Below, piece by piece: positions 40,322 to 46,318 of a stretch of DNA of 46,318 bases (position 1 is its first letter; the number at the start of each line of letters is the position of its first letter). This DNA is from JAENVU01 sp046598395 (GTDB lineage: Bacteria; Actinomycetota; Acidimicrobiia; IMCC26256; JAENVU01). The notes beneath the pieces are model-generated. The model was not told the origin of the DNA. It did no database searches and saw only the letters and a program-made list of their open reading frames with translations. A program made the position numbers and the translations under genes. The DNA lies in contig JBKJIQ010000023.1 of assembly GCA_046598395.1 (NCBI GenBank), positions 1-46,318 of the forward strand, in the 5' to 3' direction.

Positions 40322-42952
40322 GTGGTGACCCGGGACGACACACTGAGCCGGCGTTTGCGCTTGATCCTGGGCGGGTTCTTCGCCTTGGTCATCGTCGTGC
40401 TGGTGGCGGTCCTTCCCCCTGCCTTCGTCAGCCGCAATGAGATCGGCGATCTCGACCAGAGGTGGTTGCCCGCCCGTGCAGCCGCCCGGAGCCTCCTGGT
40501 CTCGTTCGTGGATCAGGAGACCGGCGAACGCGGGTTCGTCATCACCGGCCGATCAGACTTTCTCGCCCCGTACAACACGGGGAAGACCACGACCGCTGCC
40601 GAGTTCGCAACCCTACGACGACTGCTCACGGATGCACCTGGCCGTCGAAGCCTCGACCTCGCACAACAGCGCTACGACCAGTGGCGCGCCGAGGCGGCTG
40701 ACCCAGACATCGCGCTCGTTCGTGCCGGCCGGAGCCTCGCGGCGCAGCAACGGATCACGGCCGGTTCCGGCAAAGCGTCCTTCGATGCGCTCCGCCGCGC
40801 GCAGACGCACGTGATCCGTCGTCTCGACAACGAGACCCGCAACGCGCAGCGGCGGATCAAGAACGCCAACACCGGCCTCTTCGTCGCCGTGATCCTGGGG
40901 GCTCTCCTCGCGATCGGATTGGCGCTCGCCTCCCGTCGATGGCTTCGCCGCTGGGCGACGAACCACGACGCGCAGCGCGAGATCGAGCGGAGTCTCGCCG
41001 ACCAAACCAAGCTTCTCGCCAGCGTCACGGCAACCAGCGCGGACGCTATCTTCCTGAAGGACGCCACCGGCCGCTACGTGTTCGTGAACCCAGCAGCAGC
41101 CGCCGCGCTTGGCCGCGATCCAGGCGGCGTGCTCGGGAAGCAGGACGTCGATGTCGTCGCCGCCGAAGATCTCCAGGATATTCGCACCGACGACGCCTCG
41201 GTTCGGGCGAGTGGCGCACCCCGGGTCTATGACGAGCACCTCGGTGATCGGATCTTCCTTTCGACCAAGTCCCCGTATACATTCGTCGACGGATCCGTCG
41301 GCGTGCTCGGCGTCGCGCACGACGTCACCGCTCGTCGTCGCGCCGAGGGTCGACTCGCAACGATCGCGGCACTGAGCCGGGCGATCGCCGCTGAGGTTGC
41401 CGCGCCGGAGATGGCGCGAGCCACCCGCGATCCGATTCGTCGCGCTACCGAGGCGGACGTCATCTGGTTGTTCCTGCACGACCGCGAGCACGATCGACTG
41501 GTCACGATCCTCGACGACGGCACCAACAAATCAACCGCCGACGAATGGCGGTACGTGCCCGTCAACGGTCCGACGCTGGTTGCGGAGGCGTTCCGCACTG
41601 CCACGATGCGCGTGACCTATCCCCAGCACGAATCCGAAGATTCGATCTCGACCAGTCTCTTTGACGGCGAAGACCTCGAGACGGTCGTCGACGCACCACT
41701 CGCGATCGAAGGGGTAGTCGTTGGCGTGCTGAGTCTCGGGTGGCGCACGACCCGGACGTTCCCCCACGACGAGTTCTCATTCTTCGAGAGCCTCGCCCGA
41801 GTGATGGCCGAAGGCTTCGGTCGCGCCCGGGCGGCCGCGGCCGAACGAGCTGCGCTCGGAGTGTTCCAGCGTGCGTTGCTCCCTCGCGAGACCTTCCCCG
41901 ACGCTATCCAAGTTGCCGTTCGCTACGAACCTGCGTCAGGCGACGTCAATTTGGGAGGAGACTGGTACGACGTCTTCGAATTGCCGGACGGCCTCGTGGG
42001 CATCGCCGCGGGTGATGTCGTGGGCCACGGCGTGGAAGCCGCTGCGGTCATGGGGCAGCTGCGCAGCGCCCTGCGGGCACTCGCCCGCATCGAGAGCGAC
42101 CCGGGCGCACTGCTGACGCGACTCGACGAACACGCGCGGGCCGAACCCGGTGCCACTGCTACGACGGTGGTCTTCGCCACCCTCGACCGCAGCACCGGCG
42201 ATATCCGGTACAGCTGTGCAGGGCACGTGCCACCACTCGCGATGAATCCGGGTGAACCTCCGGTCTACCTCGACGAGGCGCGAGGCATTCCGATCGGTCT
42301 CACACTGCAGACATCGGTGCCGCGCGTCACCGCGCGAGCGCATCTCGAAAAGGAAGGTGTGCTCGCCGTCTACACCGACGGCCTCATCGAGCGACGCGGC
42401 GCCTCCATCGATGACGGTTTTGCCACGCTGGCCCGAGCGGCATTCGCGCACGGGGATCTCCCCGTCGAAGCGTTAGCCGACCAGCTGTTGGCCGACCTCG
42501 GCACCAGTCCGAGCGACGACACCGCGCTGCTCCTCGTGCGCCTCCCCGGCGAGATCCCCCAGCGCCTCACCCGCCGAATCCCAGCCGAAGGGGAGCGCCT
42601 CCGCCATCTGCGATCCGAATTCCGAGAATGGTTGGCGGCGAAGCGCGTCCCGAGCTCGGTGATCGAAGATGCCGTCCTGGGAACGATCGAAGCCGTGACG
42701 AACTCGATCGAGCACGGATACCAGAACGACACACGAGGCCAGATCGTGGTCGAGGCCGTCTTGAACGGTGACCTACTGATCACCGTTCGTGATCATGGCC
42801 GCTGGGCCGGACAGATCCGACGGCCCGGACGCGGACGCGGACTCAAGATCATGGAGTCGATCATGGATGAGTGCACATGGGAGACCACCGACCACGGCAC
42901 CATCGTCCGAATGCGCCTGCACGTTGGCGAGCCTGACCGCGTTGGGGACTGA
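40322..42952 (+). CDS. CHASE3-PAS-GAF-SpoIIE phosphatase with C-terminal RsbW-like ATPase
   Basis: About 876-residue membrane sensor. Two helices flank an outer CHASE3-like domain (ATTRGFV-type segment, here QETGERGFVITGRSDFLAPY). Then follow PAS (ATSADAIFLKDATGRYVFVN), GAF (about 350-510), and a PP2C/SpoIIE phosphatase with GGDWYDVF, GDVVGHGVEAAAVMG, VYTDGLIERR and SPSDDTALLLV metal ligands. The last 120 residues are an HATPase domain (LGTIEAVTNSIEHGY, VRDHGRW, GRGLKIMESIMD). It would dephosphorylate STAS antagonists and may also rephosphorylate them, making a two-way switch. GTG 40322 precedes the first helix; an upstream GTG would add 50 residues that overlap the palindrome. It is divergent from the STAS-rsbW-sigF operon. 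Confidence 0.87.
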   Translation: MVTRDDTLSRRLRLILGGFFALVIVVLVAVLPPAFVSRNEIGDLDQRWLPARAAARSLLVSFVDQETGERGFVITGRSDFLAPYNTGKTTTAAEFATLRRLLTDAPGRRSLDLAQQRYDQWRAEAADPDIALVRAGRSLAAQQRITAGSGKASFDALRRAQTHVIRRLDNETRNAQRRIKNANTGLFVAVILGALLAIGLALASRRWLRRWATNHDAQREIERSLADQTKLLASVTATSADAIFLKDATGRYVFVNPAAAAALGRDPGGVLGKQDVDVVAAEDLQDIRTDDASVRASGAPRVYDEHLGDRIFLSTKSPYTFVDGSVGVLGVAHDVTARRRAEGRLATIAALSRAIAAEVAAPEMARATRDPIRRATEADVIWLFLHDREHDRLVTILDDGTNKSTADEWRYVPVNGPTLVAEAFRTATMRVTYPQHESEDSISTSLFDGEDLETVVDAPLAIEGVVVGVLSLGWRTTRTFPHDEFSFFESLARVMAEGFGRARAAAAERAALGVFQRALLPRETFPDAIQVAVRYEPASGDVNLGGDWYDVFELPDGLVGIAAGDVVGHGVEAAAVMGQLRSALRALARIESDPGALLTRLDEHARAEPGATATTVVFATLDRSTGDIRYSCAGHVPPLAMNPGEPPVYLDEARGIPIGLTLQTSVPRVTARAHLEKEGVLAVYTDGLIERRGASIDDGFATLARAAFAHGDLPVEALADQLLADLGTSPSDDTALLLVRLPGEIPQRLTRRIPAEGERLRHLRSEFREWLAAKRVPSSVIEDAVLGTIEAVTNSIEHGYQNDTRGQIVVEAVLNGDLLITVRDHGRWAGQIRRPGRGRGLKIMESIMDECTWETTDHGTIVRMRLHVGEPDRVGD

Positions 42953-42976
42953 TCCCGCGACTCGCACCGGGCGAGT

Positions 42977-43300
42977 TCAGCTGTCGCGTACTTCGAACAG
43001 CTCCGCCACGCCGGCGATTTCGAGCACTCGTCTGCAGGTCTCGGACGGCGATACCAAGACCAGGGTCTTCCCGCAGCTCGTCGCGGTCTGCTGACCTTCG
43101 AGCAGCGCACCAATGGAACTCGAATCGAAGAACGTGACGCCGGAGAGATCGACGAGCGCCTCCGACGCGACCTCGTCCACCAACGCACTGAACTCACGAC
43201 TCAGATCGGCGACGCAGACAACGTCCAACTCGCCGGTGAGAACGAGGGTGCGGCCTCCGGGACGATCGTGGCGTTCGTACGTCGGCGGGTGGTACGGCAT
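42977..43300 (-). CDS. STAS-domain anti-sigma factor antagonist (second copy)
   Basis: 107-residue STAS protein, converging on the phosphatase gene 24 bp away. It has RTLVLTGELDVVCVADLSRE and VDLSGVTFFDSSSIGALLEG, the phosphorylation loop with three Ser (60-62), and a C-terminal CRRVLEIAGVAELFEV helix typical of the family. GGAGG lies 5 nt before the ATG at 43300. It probably is another substrate of the SpoIIE phosphatase next door. Confidence 0.87.
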   Translation of the reverse strand: MPYHPPTYERHDRPGGRTLVLTGELDVVCVADLSREFSALVDEVASEALVDLSGVTFFDSSSIGALLEGQQTATSCGKTLVLVSPSETCRRVLEIAGVAELFEVRDS

Positions 43301-43552
43301 GGAACCTCCAGCTTCGGAAGAGTGAGCACCTCGGGAGACCCGATTCTTACCATGGCATGGAGCGCCAAGCGGCACATCGGCGGCGTTGTGACCTGCGCCG
43401 CTTGGCGCCCCTCGGGCGCATGTCGAACAAATTGGTCCGCCCCGATCGGTAGTGGCCCAGCCTGGTAACGTCGCCACAGTTTTCCGTGCTGCTCCAGACC
43501 CCGGCCGCACAACCGGCAAAAGGGAACTCGATGGCAAGAAGGCGCGCAAGCC
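43301..43552. other. Divergent spacer between two STAS genes
   Basis: 252 bp between oppositely oriented STAS genes. It should hold two promoters, but I found no GTTT-N16-GGGTA site or other clear consensus here. Confidence 0.4.
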
Positions 43553-43870
43553 GTGAGTAATCAGGCCAACTTCCAACGATTCGACCGTGCAAACGGGCGG
43601 ACGCTCGCCGTCGCCGGCGAGCTTGACCTCGCGGTCGGCACCCAGTTTGCCGACGAGCTCACGCTCCTCGTTGCCGAAGCGCACTCCCCCGCGTTCGTGG
43701 ACCTTTCCGGTTGCACCTTCATGGACTCCACCGGGATCAACGCGCTGCTGACCGCCAGAGAGCACGGTGCCGCGCACGGCGTTCCACTCGTTGTCGCGGC
43801 CGCATCACCGGCGTGTCGCCGGGTCTTGGAAGTCTGCGGCGTTTGGGACCTGCTCCAAGCGCACTCGTAA
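43553..43870 (+). CDS. STAS-domain anti-sigma factor antagonist (third copy)
   Basis: 105-residue STAS protein closely similar in pattern to the copy at 42977: RTLAVAGELDLAVGTQFADE, VDLSGCTFMDSTGINALLTA (phosphorylation loop with Ser and Thr), and CRRVLEVCGVWDLLQ at the C-terminus. The pair looks like a recent duplication placed back to back. It starts with GTG. Its partner kinase is probably one of the two RsbW-like ATPases in the region. Confidence 0.85.
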   Translation: MSNQANFQRFDRANGRTLAVAGELDLAVGTQFADELTLLVAEAHSPAFVDLSGCTFMDSTGINALLTAREHGAAHGVPLVVAAASPACRRVLEVCGVWDLLQAHS

Positions 43871-44165
43871 CAAACGGACCCCCCATGCATGGATCTCCCC
43901 CAATGCGGGTATCCCCCATTCGGACTCAACCAGATGGGACTCGAAAAATGCGAACACGATCTCTGCAACGGATTCCGACCGAGGGACCTCTACCGCAAAT
44001 TGCTCGACCACTCGAACGGACACCGGATCGATTACAAGCTGGCATGCCAACTTCGCTGTCGCTCCGGAGGGGACGGCACACACTCGTCCGCGCGCGGCGC
44101 CGCTCCCTTGGCGCGACCCCACGAGTGGCACCGACGCGCCGCACCCACACCCGAGGAGCACGGCA
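43871..44165. other. Spacer with three C5-6 runs
   Basis: 295 bp without a supported gene. Near its left end, C runs at 43879-43884, 43897-43901 and 43913-43917 are spaced 16-18 bp and each is followed by AT or AA. A GGGTAT at 43907 has no GTTT at the right distance. GAGGAG before 44166 is the next gene's ribosome site. Confidence 0.35.
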
Positions 44166-44531
44166 ATGCTGATGCGATGGACACGCAAGATTGTGATCAT
44201 CGGACTCGCGGCGTTCGGAGTACACCGGTTGATCGAACTGGCACGGCCACGCCTCGACCATGCCCGGGATCGAGTCACGCCGCATTTGCATGATGCCGCC
44301 GCAAGGGCCCGCGGCGCGGCAGACGATGTCGTGAGCGACGTGACCGATGCGCGTGAGGTTCTGAGGGACGCCACCGAGGATGTCTCGGCCGACCTCGTCG
44401 ACGCAGTGCATGAGATCAAGGCCGAAGCCGAGCATGCAGTCCACGACATCAAGACCCTCGCCGAGCAGCAGGGCTCATCGTTCGGTGACGACCTTCAAGC
44501 GTCGGCGCAGAACCAGACGACCTTGCCATGA
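44166..44531 (+). CDS. Small membrane-anchored amphipathic (YtxH/apolipoprotein-like) protein
   Basis: 121-residue protein with one N-terminal hydrophobic helix (KIVIIGLAAFGVHRLIELA). It then has a long, charged, regularly spaced helical stretch of heptad/11-mer type (DHARDRVTPHLHDAAARARG, DAREVLRDATEDVSADLVDAV and so on). This resembles YtxH-like stress proteins and apolipoprotein-type helices that lie on membranes. GAGGAG precedes the ATG by 9 nt. Its last 37 bp overlap the converging RsbW-like gene. No catalytic motif is visible. Confidence 0.7.
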   Translation: MLMRWTRKIVIIGLAAFGVHRLIELARPRLDHARDRVTPHLHDAAARARGAADDVVSDVTDAREVLRDATEDVSADLVDAVHEIKAEAEHAVHDIKTLAEQQGSSFGDDLQASAQNQTTLP

Positions 44532-44872
44532 CCTTCGACGCGGGATCCCCAGCTCTGCGCCAGACGCCCCACAATCTCTAGGCCTCGCCCGCTCAACGCG
44601 ATGGCAGGCGTCTGCCCCTGCGCAACGAGATCCGTCGGGTCGCCGTCGCGTACCTCAACGTAGAGGTGGCCAGCCGAGATGTGCACGGTGACGGTGAAGT
44701 CCGTCCCCGCATGCACGACCGCGTTCGTCGCGAGCTCACTGATCAAGAGGCGCGCATCGTCAACCACGCTCCTCATGCTGGCTTCGACCAGCGTTTCGGT
44801 CACGAACCGGCGCGCCGCGGAAACGCTCGCCGGCCGGGCCGGGAAACGGGCAGTGACGGGATCCGCGCACAC
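44495..44872 (-). CDS. RsbW-like ATP-binding anti-sigma factor (second copy)
   Basis: 125-residue GHKL ATPase with a canonical N box (LLISELATNAVVHAGTDF), VEVRDGDP (G1) and SGRGLEIVGRLAQSWGSR (G2), so it is better conserved at the ATP site than the copy next to sigF. It probably phosphorylates one of the STAS proteins nearby. The chosen GTG at 44872 lies only a few bases after the predicted start of transcription from the promoter at 44883-44908, suggesting a leaderless or nearly leaderless mRNA. It overlaps the membrane-anchored protein gene at its end. Confidence 0.85.
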   Translation of the reverse strand: MCADPVTARFPARPASVSAARRFVTETLVEASMRSVVDDARLLISELATNAVVHAGTDFTVTVHISAGHLYVEVRDGDPTDLVAQGQTPAIALSGRGLEIVGRLAQSWGSRVEGHGKVVWFCADA

Positions 44873-44882
44873 ACCTCGATGG

Positions 44883-44909
44883 GTACCCGCAGGTAGCTCT
44901 CGCGAAACC
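44883..44909 (-). promoter_or_regulatory. SigF-type promoter for the RsbW-like ATPase
   Basis: Minus strand: GGTTT (44909-44905), 16 bases, then GGGTAC (44888-44883). Predicted transcription start near 44875-44876, only 3-4 bases from the GTG start codon at 44872. Confidence 0.55.
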
Positions 44910-44931
44910 TTCGGTTCTCGACATTTGAGGT

Positions 44932-44962
44932 GAGAGGCTCAGGGAGGATCCCTGAGCCTCTC
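44932..44962 (-). terminator. Hairpin terminator after the GAF-ANTAR gene
   Basis: GAGAGGCTCAGGG (44932-44944) pairs perfectly with CCCTGAGCCTCTC (44950-44962) around AGGAT. It begins directly next to the minus-strand ANTAR gene stop (TAG, 44965-44963). There is no U tract, so it is an atypical, GC-rich terminator of the sort common in actinobacteria. Confidence 0.7.
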
Positions 44963-45556
44963 CTATGCGACAGAAGCGGGTGGATCGAGCGCAGACACCG
45001 TGAGCGTGCCACCGATGACATCGCGGGCCACGCCGACCAGCCGGAGGTTGTGGTTGCGCGAGTGGTTGCGCAACAAGTTGAACGCCTGATCCATATTGAG
45101 TTCGGCCCGCTCGGCGACCATACCTTTGGCCTGCTCGATCACGATGCGGCTCTTGAGCGCGTTGTTGAGCTGGTCGTTGAGCCTCTGGGCCTCCAGCGCG
45201 GCGCGGTGCTGGAGGATGCCGATGGTGCCAACATCGGTCAGGGCTTGGGGCGCGAATCGGGGCCAGCGGTCGGTAGCCATGGCCAACTCGTGATTCACGA
45301 CTGGCTGGCCGGTACGAAAGGCATCAAGACAGGGGCCTTCCTGTGCCTGGAGTTCAAAGAGCTCCAGCATCCGCATGGCCTCGCTGGTCGACGCCATCAC
45401 GCGCAGGCCGCCATCGGGGCCGGCGAGCATGAGTCCGGCGGCACCGACGTCGAGTAGTTCGACGCAACGGTCAACGAGCAGCGTGAGAAACTGACCCAAC
45501 GCTCGGGTGGACGCCCTCGCGGCTCGGCACGGCTTCCTCTCGACGCACGAACTCAT
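44963..45556 (-). CDS. GAF-ANTAR RNA-binding antiterminator, internally deleted
   Basis: 197-residue reading frame. A partial GAF domain (LLVDRCVELLDVGAAGLMLA, ELQAQEGPCLDAFRTGQPVV) jumps from RWPRFAP directly to LTDVGTIGILQHRA, omitting about 40 residues expected in this family. A full ANTAR domain follows: SRIVIEQAKGMVAERAELNM, then QAFNLLRNHSRNHNLRL and VARDVIGG, which binds paired RNA stem-loops to prevent termination. The N-terminus also differs from the family's usual RREEAV...DTLV start, which is readable in another frame, suggesting a second lesion. The ATG overlaps the stop of the upstream fragment (ATGA). The ANTAR part may still work; the sensor half looks damaged. Confidence 0.65.
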   Translation of the reverse strand: MSSCVERKPCRAARASTRALGQFLTLLVDRCVELLDVGAAGLMLAGPDGGLRVMASTSEAMRMLELFELQAQEGPCLDAFRTGQPVVNHELAMATDRWPRFAPQALTDVGTIGILQHRAALEAQRLNDQLNNALKSRIVIEQAKGMVAERAELNMDQAFNLLRNHSRNHNLRLVGVARDVIGGTLTVSALDPPASVA

Positions 45557-46088
45557 GGCAGTCGATCCTTCTCTCCGCTCTGGGCATCGAAACGCAGCTC
45601 CCTGGCCACCACGTCTGCGGCCACCGCGGCCAGGCGACGATCGTCGCCTGGAGCACCAGGATTGCCTGGGCAACGATGTCGGCCGCGACGAGCGCATCGG
45701 CGTGTTGTTCGTCGGTGAGTGCCGGTTGGTCGCGGTACGAGTTGAGCGCCCCGAGCCGCACCGCGCCGACCTGGAGCGGGAAACCGAAAATCGCGCGCAC
45801 GCCAGCGTCGACCGCGGGGCCTGCAAAGGCAAGCCACCGGGGCGAACTCGGTTCGGCCAGATTGGGCTCAAGCACCGGGCAATCTTGGTGATATGCGTCA
45901 ACGCAGGGCCCCTCCCCCAGCGAGTACTGCAGCTCCTCGATGAGTGCGCTTACCTCGTTGCTGGTACACAGCGAGCCGCGGGGAACGTCGCCCGACATCA
46001 GCATGATCCCCGCGCCGCTTATGCCCGTGACCGCTGCGCATCCCTCACAGAGCCGCTTCGTCTCCAGCTCGGGAGCCCCGCTGCCGAG
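45553..46088 (-). pseudogene. Degenerate GAF(-ANTAR) gene
   Basis: A GAF domain reads LCEGCAAVTGISGAGIMLMS, then SLGEGPCVDAYHQDCPVLEP and FGFPLQVGAVRLGALNSYRD, through LTDEQHADALVAADIVAQAI. Near 45640 the good coding frame shifts by one base and resumes as LAAVAADVVARELRFDAQSG, the typical tail of GAF-ANTAR proteins, ending in a TGA that overlaps the next ATG. The intervening ANTAR core is missing, and the 5' end has no start codon: the frame runs back to the upstream gene's stop at 46089. So the 5' end, the middle and the frame are all damaged. Confidence 0.65.
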
Positions 46089-46318
46089 TCAGGCGCGGGG
46101 TTCATCGAAGTTGATGCCACGCCCGTTGTCGACGGTCGATTCGGTCTGGCTCGAGCGGCGCACGGACCAGCCGGATGGCAGGAATCCGCTGACGAGGCCC
46201 ACGAGGCCGGCGATGGCCGCGATGTAGAACCCGGTGTCGAGCACGTCACCGAGGTTCGTGCCAGGGAACTTGTCGACCTGCTGGTTGAGCTGGATGGCGA
46301 ACAGCACAACCACGAGGA
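46089..46318 (-). CDS. Membrane protein, C-terminal part (runs off the window)
   Basis: Only the last about 76 codons are present. Two hydrophobic segments (VVVLFAIQLNQQ and TGFYIAAIAGLVGLVSGFL) with a short polar loop are followed by a basic then polar tail ending INFDEPRA. The 5' end lies beyond 46318. I do not recognise the family. Its stop is immediately followed in frame by the start-less GAF fragment. Confidence 0.6.
   Translation of the reverse strand, partial: LVVVLFAIQLNQQVDKFPGTNLGDVLDTGFYIAAIAGLVGLVSGFLPSGWSVRRSSQTESTVDNGRGINFDEPRA

Noticed and set aside
43907..43912. GGGTAT as a fifth SigF -10 box
   Set aside because: No GTTT-like -35 box lies 15-17 bases upstream.
43879..43917. 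G-quadruplex or repeat array from three C5-6 runs
   Set aside because: Only three runs, with uneven spacing and no fourth run nearby; probably chance in C-rich DNA.
43889..44293. Possible 134-residue gene with several Cys before the membrane-anchored protein
   Set aside because: No recognisable domain or ribosome site, it runs far into the next gene, and its codon pattern is not like the neighbours.
1..46318. tRNA or rRNA genes
   Set aside because: No cloverleaf with the conserved T-loop sequence and no rRNA core sequence was noticed on either strand; a dedicated covariance-model scan would settle this.

Overview
The window is high-GC DNA with dense, often overlapping genes and frequent GTG starts. 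It reads as a chromosomal segment of an actinobacterium. The gene families fit a free-living, probably soil or freshwater lineage such as Acidimicrobiia: ANTAR regulators, an MtrB/LpqB-like pair, SigF/RsbW partner switching, neocarzinostatin-like repeats, and acyl-CoA dehydrogenase/MaoC/CoA-transferase clusters. This placement is inference; no rRNA or tRNA gene was seen.

Region 1 (about 0.35-13.5 kb) makes and modifies a surface polysaccharide. A plus-strand operon encodes a Wzx-type flippase, a GT4 glycosyltransferase and a polysaccharide deacetylase. A converging minus-strand operon encodes a 1350-residue secreted fibronectin-III/LamG/phosphatase protein, a second deacetylase, a GT2 glycosyltransferase and an O-antigen-ligase-like polymerase. 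Divergent from that operon is a secreted beta-propeller/beta-helix protein.

Region 2 (13.5-24.7 kb) begins with an IS110 transposase scar and a glyoxalase-fold gene. A CoA-thioester degradation island follows: a thiolase coupled to an HMG-CoA-synthase-like/OB-fold fusion on the minus strand; a CoA-transferase divergent from them; then FadE, CoA-transferase, two MaoC-type hydratases and a second FadE on the plus strand. A perfect 19-bp palindrome precedes the first FadE. The genes resemble modules for shortening sterol-like or branched acyl side chains. Toxin/antitoxin and WYL-regulator remnants lie between the two halves.

Region 3 (24.7-33 kb) holds envelope functions: a secreted protein with six neocarzinostatin-like and two Calx-beta domains, a lipoprotein with a Met/His tail, a YihY/BrkB membrane protein, an MtrB-like histidine kinase with a short GerMN lipoprotein (no response regulator beside it), and a GT-C-like membrane protein.

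Region 4 (33-46.3 kb) is a general-stress and signalling island: a group 2 sigma-70, a NarL-type regulator, a PASTA pseudokinase, DUF6131, a stand-alone NuoF-like flavoprotein, CsbD, a STAS-RsbW-SigF operon, a CHASE3-PAS-GAF-SpoIIE-HATPase phosphatase, two more STAS proteins, an amphipathic membrane-anchored protein, a second RsbW-like ATPase and decaying GAF-ANTAR genes. Four promoter-like sites of the form GTTT-N16-GGGTAT, all with exactly 16 nt between the boxes, precede the sigF operon, the pseudokinase, the DUF6131/NuoF/CsbD group and the RsbW-like ATPase. They suggest that the island is the local regulon of its own sigma factor. This is the most interesting signal in the window.
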